A DNA stretch of 64,000 nt from Casuarina equisetifolia. Its lineage: Eukaryota > Streptophyta > Magnoliopsida > Fagales > Casuarinaceae. The notes under the pieces were generated by a model. That model saw nothing but the letters and a program-made list of their open reading frames with translations, was not told where the DNA came from and did no database searches. Position 1 is the stretch's first letter. Each line of letters starts with the position of its first letter. The translations under genes and the position numbers were made by a program. Below, piece after piece: positions 15,201 to 28,708 of this stretch. The stretch covers positions 25,937,745 through 26,001,744 of the forward strand of contig CM052357.1 in assembly GCA_028551475.1 (NCBI GenBank), given 5' to 3'.

Positions 15201-18200
15201 TTTTTGAAGCAGAGGTTCCGCACATTTCAGGTATCAAGCAGTTTGTTGATTGACAATGAAATGAATCTATGCATGCACCTGAGGTAGCTATATCAGAGCC
15301 GTTTGCAAGATTTCCCTGGAAAAAATCACTGTCGCTTATTGCCTCTGAAAAGAGAACTCTACAACATTCATCGTCCGATATGAACATGTGCTCTTGCTTA
15401 TAAGATCCAAAGGCCATATAGCCGATTGGAGTAGAACCTTTCAACTCAGTAGAAACATTCACCGTTTCATGGATTTCATTAGTAGCTACACACTGTGTTT
15501 GCAACTGCAATGATTCCAGCTCTAATTCCAGTGATATATTCGGCAATTCCTGTGTATTAAACCCGTGATCCCTGATACCAGAAGTCTCAGCATCATGCGA
15601 GAAGTTTTGCTCAAGAAATTTTTCAGGGCAACTGACTTCACCAGTAATATCTGGCACAGAAAAATCAACATCTTCTAGAGATTTGTAATATTGTTCAGAA
15701 CAGGATGGCAGATTAGATTTCTGTTTCTTTGCTACACCAGGTTCTTGAGTCAATGGAAATTCCTCTCTAATATGTGAAACCGCATTGGCCATTTCACTTG
15801 TAGACTGAAAGAAGCCAGCAACAGTCGAATCTTGACTACATTCTGAAATTTCCTCTGCTTCTCTCCCTTTTGGACTGGCATCGCCACCACTGCTCTGAAT
15901 CCTTGAAGAAGAGGAATGCATGGGTTGACTTTGATGTCCAACATTAGGAAGGGCAGAGACCTGAGCAAGTAAACCTGATGACAGATAGGAATCCAATTTC
16001 TTTTTCACAGAACTGTTCCAGTGATTTTTTATAGCATTGTCCGTCCTGTTGACCAAGCAAGTGCAGATATATCACGACACAAGGGTATCAAAAAGAAGTA
16101 AAGTGAGCATATTGTTTCTCAGAATAAAACATCTATTCAGCAGAAAAGAATATAAAGAAGATGAAAAAAAAAAGGTGTAACACAATTGCAGCCTCTCACA
16201 CAGATACCCAAGGCACACACCTTCCTGGCAAGAACTTTGTAAGCTCTGCCCATTTGTTACCATAAATATGATGAGCACGAATCAGAGCCAGTTCCTCTTC
16301 CTGTGTCCATGCCTCTTTGTTTATAGATGGGTTAAGATGATTATGCCACCTAAAAGTCGTACCAATTAGCATGAGACCGGATAAAGCATACAATTGCTAA
16401 CAAACAAAACAAATACAACATAGCTACATGTGCACGATAATTGTATGGAAAACTTATAAATACATCATCGAGAAGGGTGCAAGTGGCATCAAATTACATT
16501 GATGTAAATCCACACAGATTTGTTTCCACATACAACACATACGAGAAAGCTAAATAGGATTCCCTATATAGTAACCTCAAAATCCAGAAAGGTGAAAAGT
16601 AAAGCACTTGACTAACTATTACGTTTGGGAATCCCAGGGTTGTGTTGTCATGGGAAAGAGCAAACAATCAAATTAGCCAGAAAAAACCCTAAAGGCGTAC
16701 CTTTCACGACATTGTTTACCAATACGTCCAGGTAAATGCTGTGCAATTGTGGACCACTTTTTTGGACCATATTTGTGTACCAGTTCAACAATTATTTCGT
16801 CCTCCTATTCACAATTTAAGATAAGTAGCCAGTAAGGTCCCTTAATCATAGAAATAGCATGGAGGGGATTGACAAAAACAGAAGCCAGATATTATAGGTC
16901 ACCTCTTTAGACCATGGGCCCTTCACAAGCTCTGGATTCAACACCTTCTGCCATCTATGTAGGCATTGTACATCAGTGCGGTCCTTGAAACACTCCGCTG
17001 CAGGGCCAAATTTTACAATTAACGAATGACCACATTTATGAAGTATTACGACAAGTCAAAATTAGACAACTAAGAAATAGGACTACACTGGTAGAATGGT
17101 TTGGCCATCTGTGGCAAACAGCTAGCACAAAAACAATTAAGTTCATAAGTTAGGCAATAGAAGAACCAGGCTTAGGCTAAAGTCTTTGGGTTTAAAGTAG
17201 CACCAAGTGAGAACTACAAGAAAAGCGACTAGAGTAAATCTTAAAATGCAACAAGCATCTGGAACAGCATCAGGACCAAGCAGACAGAAGGAGAAACACA
17301 TGAAATGGTGTGCACTACAAGTAAGAGGTAAGACATAATAGCTAATAAATAATAGCACATGGTCCTATGTCACAGCAACAAAGATGGTTAGAAAATGTTT
17401 TTCTTTTTCAATTAAATCTACCATGTCCCCGAAAAGCTTCTATCTAAAATTTAACCTGTAAATGGAGAATCTATAAATATAAAAGTATTTTGTATGTATT
17501 ATTTTCCAAAAGTACCCAAGAGGGGGCTAAAAAATTGAGCCCATTAGGAAGGAAGAGAAAGCATAACACACAAAAAGAAAGACATAGTTATCTGGAGACA
17601 TTTTTGCAGAGTGCACTTGAACTGGACTTTAACTTTCCACCTAGGTGACCTACGAGTGACCACATCTTTTCATCAATTGTAGAGACCGATAATCCAAATT
17701 TGTATAACTCTGTTAGAGTTGTCAGAAAAATCTTTCCAGCGAATAACTGTTAGCTTTGAAAAGATTTGTAGTGATCCTACTGGTCCACCATCTAAAACTG
17801 CAAATTAAAGTTACTGCTTCTCCGTGAATCTCCTATAGAAGATTTTTGATATTGCCAAATTAAACTAAGCGGAGCCCTATAATCAGCCTCAGAAGAACGT
17901 AGGCCACCATCAGAGCTACACAAATACAATGGCCAATTTAATGGCCACCAATAACTCAAAAAATGTGTAAAATAGCAACAAAGGAAAAATTTTAAGTCAG
18001 CAAAACGTTTGTACTAATCTGAAAGATGTATATCCAAGGAATGAAATAGAGAGCGGGGGAAAAAAAAAAGTTACAGCATAATGATGTCCATTACCTGTCT
18101 GTTAAATAATATGAAAATAAACATAACGGTTCTGCAGTAATACCTATTTTTTTCCAGTTCTTTCCTTTAAAACGCTGAACGGCCTTCCGCAAAATCTCAT

Positions 18201-18932
18201 CCTAAAACACATTGAAAATTCATTGCATTAACTTAGCAACGATATACAGAAAAACAAAACGAATGCATCTACTTCTGAACAAATGTAATCACAACTAAAA
18301 CACAATGATGAATGGAGAACGAATCGTACTAGTTTTGAAACCCATTATAGCTGCTACAGCAGCAAATCAAACAATTAGTTATTATGAAAAAAAAAGTAGA
18401 CTTTACCTCTTCGGTTGTCCATTGTCCTTTGGTAGAACGCCTCGTAGGACCACTAGTCCTCCTGAAAAGAGGTTGCACAGCGTTACGAAACGTTCAGTTA
18501 TATTGCCATACCCTCAATGAAAGCATAAATTATCGGTGATATAGTAACATAAATCAACAACAATACACATTCATGGTACCAAACGCTAGGCTTTCCTATA
18601 GAAAAAATTACCAATAAAGAGAAAAACTTCATCAATCTGATTTTAGATTCGAAGGTTGAGTCTCTAGGAAAAAAATAATCAAGAGAATGCACTTTCCAAT
18701 AAATATTTTAAAATTTTGAAAGCACTACCATAGTACAAAAGAAAAGCGCCATACAGCATCAATTAAAAGAAAGGGGAACTATAAGAGGAAAGGTCGAACA
18801 ACGGAGACATTGAGAATGACATATAAAGATAAAATTCTAGATACGATTAGATTACCCGTGTAGAGCTCGCATTTTCTGACCCCCATCGCCGAACCCATTT
18901 TGGGGAGTAGAGATTTTCCCGTCACCTTCCAT
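12218..18932 (-). CDS. R1R2R3-MYB transcription factor (MYB3R1/4-like)
   Basis: Nuclear cell-cycle transcription factor; plant MYB3R proteins bind MSA (AACGG) elements in G2/M genes. Eleven exons, in transcript order: 18932-18856, 18461-18407, 18201-18144, 16997-16903, 16804-16701, 16349-16221, 16045-14197, 13719-13379, 13098-12951, 12868-12632, 12343-12218. All are in phase and encode 1072 residues. Three MYB repeats occupy about 37-88 (starting KGQWTTEEDEIL), 89-140 (KGPWSKEEDEIIVEL) and 141-192 (KEAWTQEEELALI), followed by the typical NHWNSSVKKKLDSYL. The long exon 7 (616 codons) is the low-complexity regulatory middle. Conserved C-terminal blocks follow: GVLVERDMNDLL, WFMNTFLPGPKIDTEITIE, MSPGDTSYDAIGL, AQEVLGNETP, and the end LDFSECGTP. 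The start MEGDGKIS is the only ATG ahead of R1 in frame. Length and C-terminal blocks favour the activator-type MYB3R1/4 branch (inference). Residues 914-934 carry a small in-frame repeat expansion, listed separately. Confidence 0.95.
13008..13070 (-). repeat. In-frame 21-bp tandem repeat inside a MYB3R exon
   Basis: Three imperfect 21-bp units on the coding strand encode SPSAWK, SPSRWK and SPSAWK followed by SPWF, at about residues 914-934. As I recall the family, this block normally has a single SPSAWKSPW, so two extra units appear to have been inserted without breaking the frame. Confidence 0.8.
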
Positions 18933-19690
18933 AGTTACTTGAAGAAAAGGTAAAGCTGCATACCCCAATTCCCACTCGACAGCAACTCTCTCCACAATAT
19001 GCTTTCCAAATCATTCTACTCTACCTAAGAAGAGCCAGGACCTACCTTTGTGCACCAAAAACCCACAAACTAAGTTTGAAAAAAGCAGATAAGTAAAATT
19101 GATCGCAAAATGGTGAAGATTTGAACGAAAAGAAAGTACAAAAGTGAGCAATATAGCAATACAAAGCTATTAATTAAAATTTTCAACCATCGAGGGACTT
19201 AAATACGCAATCTCATACAATGAATTTTCTAAAACCAACACAAAAGACCTTCAGATAGAAATGACTCGGTGCGAGTTTCAAAACTCGAAAAGGAAAAAAA
19301 GAAGAGAGAAATTTTGAAACAACATAAAATCAAAAGCAACGCTCAAGCCACTCTAAAATTTGGGACAGATCAAATCTGCAGCACTCGGCAAAGTACTCGA
19401 GCCACTAAACTCTAAGAAACCCAAAGCTCTTCGAAACCGAAGAGCGAGATGAGCGGAACAAACGTCAAACTCTAGGCAAAGGAAAGGCCAGAGGCAGGCG
19501 CTCACCTCACTGAACTTGAGGAAGCCAAAAGTAAAGAATCGAACGGGAGAGGAAGCTGACAGTGCGATCAAAACAGTGCGCATTGGCAGATCCGGAGGAA
19601 GACACACGAAGACACGACAAGGAGAGAGAGAAAGTCGATCTGCAAATGCACTTCAAATGGAGTGAGAGGGAATGAAACGGTCGCTCTATT
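18933..19690 (-). promoter_or_regulatory. MYB3R 5' leader with probable intron and uORF
   Basis: A good donor (GAG|GTGAGC, exon edge 19506) and a pyrimidine-rich acceptor just before the ATG (TTCTTCAAG|TAACTATGG) suggest a 5'UTR exon from about 19680 to 19506 spliced to 18937. An upstream ATG at 19607 (second in-frame ATG at 19583) opens a frame of 34 codons to the splice, then meets TAA immediately. That TAA ends two bases before the main ATG. An alternative acceptor (TATGCAG) adds six codons and ends at the same TAA. The uORF starts MCLPPDLPMRTV. Transcript ends are not known from sequence. Confidence 0.55.
19676..19680 (+). promoter_or_regulatory. MSA-core AACGG near the MYB3R transcription start
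   Basis: AACGGTC matches the core and next two positions of the mitosis-specific activator element bound by MYB3R proteins. It lies at the expected upstream edge of the MYB3R leader, so self-regulation is possible. A 5-base core is common by chance. Confidence 0.35.
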
Positions 19691-20331
19691 CAAACACGGA
19701 AGGGGCGGACACAGTTTCAAACCCTATGGTTAAAGGTCGAGCATGTTATGCCGAATCACCGGCCGAGATCTGAACCACGTGGAAATTGCTGCCGTCCACC
19801 GCTGGGTCCCCTTGACTTTTTGAAAAGGTAACTGGGCAGCATTGTTTTTCTCTTTTTATTTATTTATTTATTTATTCACAAATTTAAAACCTCTTAATTT
19901 TAAGTCTACATGTCAAATTTATTAATTTATTATTAAACCAGCGCGTCTTCTTTTTCTTTTTCCTCTAGAAAAGCAACAATTTAAAATATGAAACTTCAAG
20001 TGCACAAAAGTAGATAATTTTTTTTTTTTTTTAACTCAAGATATCGAACTTAAAACCAAAAAACCTGTTTACCACTAAACTAGACTATTGCTGACATAAA
20101 GAGCATCAATTAACTTCTAGAATTTCACCAATCTCGAATTAATATGATCCCTCAATTTTTATATCTCTCACTGCATTAATACGAAAAAGGTATAGATATT
20201 CATTCATTAGTAAAGTAAATGCAGAGATAATTACAGAGGTACTTTCAGACAGAGTCTCTTTCCCAATTACACTCTTTCTTCAACTTCTCTGCACAGGGGA
20301 AGAAGGTCCAGAGAAATGGAGGAATATGAAG
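19691..20331. other. Spacer between the MYB3R promoter and the LC8 gene
   Basis: Contains the MYB3R upstream region, a (TTTA)n microsatellite at about 19852-19876, a T-rich run near 20020-20033 and the 3'UTR of the LC8 gene. No other gene was seen. Confidence 0.55.
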
Positions 20332-20707
20332 TTAGGAAGAGGCTGCTTTGAAGACGAGGAAGGTAAGAGTTTCCAGGGCGAAATAGATGAAAGTTCCTTT
20401 CCGATGGGTGAAGAAACAACTGAAGCTTGTGCCCACCACACATTGCCACCCACATCCATACATCTTGTCAAACTCCTACGAACCAAATGGGCAAGAAAGC
20501 AAGAGAGAAGACGAAAAGTTAGGACAAAAATGAGAAAGAAGAGATGACCCAAACGTACGTTCAGATTACCATTTTTATGTAGGAAGCTATGGATTTGCAA
20601 TCGAAGGGTTCAAAGAGGTCAAGGGCATGGGAAGCCAAGGCGAGAGCTTGAGCCTGCATCTCCGATGGCATGTCCGTATCCTCTACTTCAGCTTTTCCTT
20701 CCAGCAT
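20332..20707 (-). CDS. Dynein light chain, LC8 type
   Basis: Small dimeric hub protein of the LC8/DYNLL family. In plants, which lack cytoplasmic dynein heavy chains, LC8 acts as a dimerisation adaptor for other partners. Two exons, 20707-20570 and 20475-20332, joined by a GT-AG intron, encode 93 residues, the usual family length. Visible blocks are MLEGKAEVEDTDMP at the N-terminus, QALALASHALDL (helix), CKSIASYIKM before the intron, EFDKMYGCGWQCVVG just after it, and the beta-strand segment CFFTHRKGTFIYFALETL, ending VFKAASS. The start fits the plant family exactly; an upstream in-frame ATG (MWVSF...) is not conserved. SFSCFF replaces the common NFGCFF of plant members. It lies about 0.8 kb upstream of the MYB3R leader in the same orientation. 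Confidence 0.93.
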
Positions 20708-23607
20708 TTTCCCACACACTCTCGAGAGAGAGAAATAAAACAAGATAAAAGACACCCACACAGCAAAGGATTTGCTCTTTAAAGCAATGCTTAGAGCTTC
20801 GGTGTCCTGTTACTGCTCATGTCTTCTTTCCTTTCCTGGTTCCTCGCCTGTACTTCCCTTTCAAGGATAAAGAAAGCGATGACAGATAAATGTTAGGGAG
20901 GGATGTCGAAATCTTCCTCGTACTGTCGTTTTAATAGGATTGGGCTCCCCTCCCGTGACGCTGCCACCTCAATTTACAGCAATGTACGATCACATTTTGT
21001 CTTTACAAATCTATGGACCACGATAAGTTGGGAGATAATTTTACTATGCATACTTGGATTTTTTATATTCCAGATTTTGTTTTGAATAATTTAAAATTTT
21101 AATTTTCATAGATTCCCCTAAAATAATTGTCTATTTATTATTTAAAAAACAATATGAAAAAAAAAAGTGACCACAAGTCATCTCTTAATTAGAGAATAAT
21201 CATAAGTGATCACCTTTGAGAACAATTTTCAACAAAGAGAAGACCTTTTTTTTCTTCTTTTTGGTAGTGTGAAACTTGTATTAATAGAATTTGAAGTATA
21301 AAACATAGAAGCATACCAATTATTACAAAATTTACTATAATTATATAAGTTAGAAAACTCTAAATATTAGTCAGAATGAGATTCACTTTTACTAACATGA
21401 TTGAAATGTTAAATGTTTAGCTCAAAAATGTCTTTTACTTCATTCAATCCATATGTAAGAAATATAAACTAAAAAATATACATTAAGAAGACTAAGAACT
21501 AAATATTTTCAATCAATTACTTTAATAATCCATTGTATTTTTTTATTTCATCCTTCAAACCTAAGCTTCCTTCCTTTTTTATTGAGCAAACAATTTGTTA
21601 AGTTACCTTGCAAAATCGAAGTGTATATGTATTACATGCCTACAAAAATCTCCTTTTATGTATTACTTTGCTAATTTGTTTATATAAGTCTTTTATTTAT
21701 TTAACAAGAAAATAAATATGAATCTCACATTTTAAATAAAACCCAAATTAAAATTCAATAAAAACAGAAAATTCAATGTTAATTATAAATTGAAAAAGAT
21801 GCATAGAAGTCCTAAAAAGTTTTCTCTAATATGCTTAACTCTATAATAAGAAACGAAGAAAAAAGTAGAAACTATTCCCTGTTAGCCCATCATACCGTCC
21901 AACTTTCTTAGTAAATCATCCAAAGAATTGCAGTAGGAAACTGTGCATCAATTGCTTATACTTGTCCTAGGTGCATCTTCTTCTCCTTGCCACACTATTT
22001 AACTAGACTTTCACTGTAGATTGATTCCCTTTTTTAAAAGTTTGTCCTCGTGGTGTTCCCTTTGGTTTTACGCAAAGAACCGCTTCTTTGGAGATTAGAA
22101 CGGCTGAATATAGCCAAGAGAATCAAGGAGGGACATTAAGGCAGCATTAGGCAAATATACATATTCCCCTACCTTTATTTTATCCGTTGAGTGAATATCA
22201 ATAGAATTTGCAATTTTCAATCCTTTTAAAGGCTTTTATTTTTTCCATAAGGAGGGTAATGATTCAAACTACTTAAAAATATTGAGAAAGTAACATAGAC
22301 AAAAAAAAAAGGTAATAATTTTGATTTTTTGGGAGGCAGAGATTGGGACAAAAACAAACCACCTCTCATTACAATAGCTCAAAACAAAATGATGAAACAA
22401 ATTAGTCAAAAAAATTTATATGAATCATCTTCTTCATTATTTACCTACTTTGATACTATGTTACAATATTAAAAAAACAAAAATAAAGAAGAATAATATG
22501 TGGAAACTTTGATGGTATTATTCTTGCTTAGCGAAAATTTTGTGCACAAACTTGTATATAAAGAAATTCAAGGAACTAAATTAAAAAAATTGTAAAAATT
22601 GCTACAATCCAAAAAAGGACGTTTAAATAATCATGGCCAACACGTGTAAAAATAAATAGATTTAAACATTATGTGAATTTTTCATCTTTATTTCTCTATT
22701 CTCAAACAAGAATGAAGTCCCTTTAATGGGGAAACATTTCATTCAGAAAATCTTTAATTATCTCTTAAGTACTTAACATGACCATATAAAGGAGTTTGAC
22801 TACTCTTATTATTAGATTGACCTAAATAAAATCTAAGTCAATGAAAAGTAATATCAAAACCAAACTATAACCCAACCTAATACACTTATACCTACAATAC
22901 CCTAGTATAAGCTGTGCAATGAAACCACTCAATGACACTAATAATTGCTATCTTTAGTTGGAAAGACAAGTGGGATGAATAACACCTAATATGTATAAGA
23001 TATAAATCATGGTGAAGGAACTTCACAAACAGCTTAGTAATGTTGTTTTGGTAAGCAAATTGAAGTTAGTATCGTTTCCCAACACTCAACTAGACGCTGA
23101 ACCTAAGAAGACTATAAAGGATTTTCTAGATATCTTTCAAAATTTCAGATTGTGTAGCTAGTGGAGACGGTCTGCTGGGCCGGGGGCATCCTGAGTTCCT
23201 CGCAAAGCAGAGATGTGGTCACTCTCGTTCACTATAGCAGATCGAAGTGGGATGTATTTGGCTGCATTATCCATGAGAAAGGCAGGCAACCGCAGAGGAA
23301 TAACATTACAGCTATGGTAACGATTACAGGGGTATTGCAGTTGCCAACCAAAATCTGCCTCTTTTCCAGTCTATCAACTAAAATATAAAGAATGTAACAA
23401 ATAAAAACCAGAGACCAAAATTTGTAAAATAATTGTTCATTCGTTTGCACTTACAGAATCAAAGGGGGAACGGTTAGAAAGGAGGGAATTTCGTTAAATA
23501 AGAGTTACATAGGGAACAAAAATATTATATATTATGAAGAACATAAGCTCTGAAGGTAGCCTGAGAAAATTATCTCTTTACTAATTTTCAGCTTCACAGA
23601 GAAACTC
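20708..23607. other. AT-rich intergenic region, no gene recognised
   Basis: 2.9 kb of AT-rich DNA between LC8 and La. The left end is the LC8 promoter, with a CTCTCGAGAGAG palindrome at 20720-20731. The right end (about 23150-23607) has higher GC and is probably La 3'UTR or downstream DNA. Short open frames here show no family resemblance or codon structure. Confidence 0.55.
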
Positions 23608-26600
23608 TCATGCTCTAAATTTCTTGTGTGGGCGACCTCTTGCAGTATCATTTTCTCTAAAGCGACCATGTTTCCCACCCCTGTTGAATTTCCCTCCTCT
23701 ATGCAACCACAAATAAAATTTGACAGTAAAATTAACATTAAACAGGGATTTTGCAGGTGACAGTAAGAAAGGCAGTAATTTTTCTTTTTATTCGAACAAT
23801 AATGAAAATGGGACAGATTTATACTCAACTAACCTTCCTCGGTTGCCCTTAGTTTCCCGGAATCTATCTTGATTACCACGGAGTAGGCTCCAATACTCTT
23901 TTTCAGCCTCACCTGAAACCATAGAAGGCAAACCCAGTAGCAAGCGATTAACACCTCTTTCAGAAAGGAATAAGTATTTCAAGTTTTGAACAGACAAATT
24001 TGTATCACAAGATATACTTGTCATTACTGGCAACCAATCCATATACTCCAAAATAAGAACGCTACAAGTGGGGGTGCCAAAATTCAACAAGAATTCAGAA
24101 TACATTGCCTCGTTTCTTAAAAAAGTCAGGAATATCTGTTGCCACCAGGTAGGGGAAGCCCAAACGAAGATAGAAAATATACCATAAATGCCAAACTTGT
24201 AATCTCGTCCGTGTTTAGATATATTTTAAATTATGTTATATCCATCAATAACAAATCCCATAGTATAGCATTCAAGTTACCGAACTTTATTACTGGCCAT
24301 ACTTAGTATTATGAATTTCCATAGCCGCTGGGCATCTGTTAAAATTGCTAAGACTATGAAGACACACACGCACACACACAGATTATTTGCCATAATGAAT
24401 TCAATATTACCCCCCAAAAAAATTGAAGATAAAATTTTCTGCCTACCAATTACTGGTTCCAGAGTGGCAATGTAATTCTTCACAGGGAGACCCCCTTCGT
24501 AAGCAAGAACAGCAGCAGCCCGAGCTTTCTGAGCTGCTTCAGGTTCTTCAAACCGAATGTATCCTGAATCTGCCCCAATGCTGAAATCAACGAACTTGAT
24601 AGGGGGGGAAAACACACATAAAGAAAGTGATGTCAGAATTAAAAAATAGAAAGCATAGTCCCAATGCATTTGAGATAGTAATGGTGAAAGACTAAGAGAA
24701 AGATGAGCAAATTTGCGACCAAAAGCCAGGCTACTAGAGCTGGCATAAGTCTTCACGTTTTACAGTCAAAATAGAGATGGGAAAAAGTGAGAAAAGAAAG
24801 CTCTGAAAGATATGAGAAACGAGACATCTCAGTTTAATTTGATGCTTCAAACTCAACTAAAAAGTACAAAACATACCTTCACAGTACCAAACTTTTGAAA
24901 GACACCCTTCAGATCCTCACGTAAGACAACATTCATGTCATTCGTGTAGGAAGTAGCATTTCGTTTTTCTTCTTTCTCATCATTCTTTTCAATGGCACGT
25001 TCAGAAAACTTCTCTAAATCTTCAGCTTCTTTTTCTTCACTCTCCAAACCATTATTCTCATCAACGTTTTCCTTGACATCCTTCTCAACATTTTCTCCAG
25101 GGGTTTCTTGATCTTTATCAGCATTTTCTGCAACTTGATCTTTTTCAGCATTTTTTGCAACTATCTTTTCAGTCTCTGAAGTCACTTTCTCTGAGGAATC
25201 TAATCCTTCATCTGTCTCACAAGCTGTTTTATCATCATGAGCAGCACCATTTGTACCACTTTGCTCTGTGGGGTCTCCCTCAGACGTCCTCTTCAATGTG
25301 AATCCAATAATTAAACCCTTTGGATAGCTGCAATCATTAGAATAACTTTAACTAGGTTATCAAACTCCTAAGATACGATACACAAATTGTAAATTTATAG
25401 TCATCAGCCACTTACGTTGGTTCTGCTTTTGAGTTGTTTTTATAATTTGAACCCCTGTTGGAACGAGACTTCTCATATTCTTCTGTGTCTCTTGTTCTAT
25501 CTGAGTCAAAATCCCTCCTGAAATTGGAAAATGCTTTGTCAGGGTGCATATACCAGGGTACAAATGCTACTCCTCATTCAAGCAAAGAAAAATTTCCCAA
25601 ACTCCACATGCTATGGGACAGAAGACAGCAGTTTAGACAAGTAGCACCATAAGCAGTTTCCAGAGTACTTTAGCAGGCTACTTTTGGATGGTTTTGATTC
25701 CTAGATGACAGTTTAAGTTTTTGAAGTCTGAGGTTTGAAGGGAAATCAAGGTCACAATGTTACATGAAGATTGAACAAAATTTCTGTCAACTAAAAAGAA
25801 AGGAAACAGAAGAAAAATAGAAATTTAAACATCACTGCTAGCGTCACTTTGGGGTGGATTACATCATATACATATCAAGAGCATAATTGCGACTAGTAGT
25901 CATAAAGCTTATTCTCCAATGACTTGGACCTTAACATCCTCATTTATAGTTAATATGACTTAAAACCCTATGGACTGACTGCTATAGCTAAACCAAAAGA
26001 ATTACTAGAAACCTACAACTAAAAGAACCAGCAACATAATAACGTCATAATGCATCACAGTGGATGAAAACAATGAAAATTACAGACTTCATAGTTAACC
26101 AAAGAAAAAAGATGATGTAATAAAAAACCAGATTCCCACTGCCTGCACCAGAATGTTTAAGACAAATACTAAAGACAATAATCTAAATATGTATAATTCC
26201 AAAATATCAACATCACGCAACAGGACTTTTTTCTCCTTTAGTTCATAATTAATGTCTTCTTAGGAGCTGAAAAAACCCAGCAACTGAATCATATGAGAAA
26301 TTGCAATTCTTCATTTGACTCTTGTATTGGTAAAGAGAATCAGGAACATAGATATCAAATAGTGTAATAGCTGTCAGCATCATCTATGACAAATGACCAC
26401 CGACTCATTTTATATCAGTGAAAGATTTTTAATCCAATAAATTTGAGTAAAAGAACTTCATAAAACTCATCCATAAAAAAAGATAATAAACCAATATAAT
26501 ACCATCAACAGACACTCAAACTATTAAGTCTTCAATTTACCAAAAATTTCCCTCAGAAAGTTTATGAAAGCATGGCTTACTTTGGTTTCAGTTCTAAAGT

Positions 26601-28676
26601 AACTCCCCCATAAACCAAGCTTTGCTCCAAAATCTTGCCAGCTTCCTCCTCTGTAGAAAACTCTATCAAAGCAGTACCACAAAAGAATCTCTTGTCTCCA
26701 ACATGACGGGGCAGCCTCACACTATTAACCTGAAAATATAGGGGATAATTTTCTAGTTTATTAAACCATGAGATCCAATGCCAACAGACAATTTCATTAA
26801 AGATAAACTAAATTATTAGGCTTTTATTAGCACGGAATTCCAGAGAACTAGCATTCATAATCAGCATGAGCACACTTTATTTAACATAAGATGTGTTTGT
26901 GTGTATATATATATATTGCTCATCTTGTTTCTGGTCACAGGAGGTCTCCCTCATCCAAATTTTTACATGAATACTCATTTTTCAAGAAAACCAAATGACA
27001 GTATCACATACTTCACCACTTCTCTAGGTCACGTAAATCTAATGCAGATGCATGAATAAAATGATCTTGTTTCTAGTTTCACAAGAAGTTCAGAGTGTAA
27101 CACCTCTCGAAGATAGATGACATCTCCCTCACAGAAAAACTTTCATAAATCTCATCTTTGTCGCCCCTTGTTGGTTCTGACTAAAGTTCTAGAAGAGAGA
27201 CGATAACCTAGTAACTACAACTTAAACACATATGGATCCAGTAATGGAAGAAATGCACCATTTACTAAGGCTAAATGTTTAGACCCAAACAAGGTACTCT
27301 CACCACTCAGTTCAATTTAATAAACCATAAAGGGCAGGCTATACCAATTGAATATCATCTATACTGTCAAATTAATCAAAGTGAAAAATAAAAGTACAAT
27401 TGTGAACCTGAAAGGCATTTAGCAAACCTATTTATAAAATAATGTCAATAGTTTAACCAAGAAGAGAAAAGAACATGACTCTTGTAAACTGGATCCAATA
27501 TAATAATCAGTCTGATTAATAACTTCAGAAGACAGAGGAGCAACACAAAGGAGTACGTGCATTCTCATTACCTCTAAAATAACAACAGAAGTGCACCTCA
27601 GATTATTGATGCCAAGATAACACACAATAAACTAAGGTTTTCGCTGACATGGAATACATGCAACAATGAATACCTTGGAAAATTGTCCAAAGAAATTCTC
27701 CAAATCTTCTTGAGTCACATCATACTCAAATGGTGATGCAGCTATCGTTCTTATGTCTAGCTGCTCTATCACATCTTCTGGCTTTGGCAGTTCAGTAGTC
27801 CTACCAACCTTTTTACCTGAAATGCATAACCCAGATAAAAGAAAAGTATGATTACACATACTGAACATAATCAATACAGGGATAAGCTAACTTCATTTAC
27901 TTAACCACAGATGCAATAGAGAGAAGAGAAAAGAAAAATATGGAATTGTGAGAGCATATTTCTGATTCCTTTGAATCTCCGGTAAACCAAGGGAAACAGC
28001 TGAGTCAAGCATGATTAAATATAGGTTGTAGTATTAACAGGCTCCAATCTATAGACATGATTTAAACAGACTACATATGGAAGGAAAACAACCTCTCATA
28101 GACAGGTTTACCCAGTGAAATTCACCAAAAACAGAAAAAAAAATAAAATTAAATGTCCTTCCAGCCCCCATTGCAATAGAAACTAGATTCATCTTCATCT
28201 TAAAACTCGATTAAACCCTGTTCAGCATTTTTTCACTTTAATCATATTCCAATAGAAGTGCAACGCTACAAAAATTGAAAAAACATGATCCATACTAGAG
28301 CGTAGAGGAACAATGAGAGTGCGAAACTCACCATCTTCGGAAATTTTGAGGGAAGGAGAGCTTTTCAAAGTTTCGGCAACAGCCTTGACGGAATCTTCGG
28401 GGACTTCATCAGGCTTCACGCTCCCCAAATTCAGATAATTTCTCATCCGAGTGAAAGAACATATCAAAGCCAAATCCACCACTACACTACGGTCAAGTTT
28501 AACAAAAGGTGATATAGTGAACCAGCGTTCAATTAAAATCAGACAACGACTAAAATCCCAAATCTAAAATAATGTAAGGGGGAAAAAATTCTGAGATAAG
28601 TGAACCTCAAAACCTACCCATAAGCCCCCGTGAAAATATTAGCAGGCTATACTCAGACCAAACAGGAACAGAGAAG

Positions 28677-28708
<32 letters not shown>

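Noticed and set aside
20267..20600. Longer overlapping frames across the LC8 gene.
   Set aside because: Shadow frames; the LC8 exons account for the conservation.
23161..23450. Opposing small frames after the La gene.
   Set aside because: Likely La 3'UTR or downstream sequence; no recognisable protein.
24361..24381. CA-rich stretch near a La intron as a repeat array of interest.
   Set aside because: Ordinary short microsatellite.
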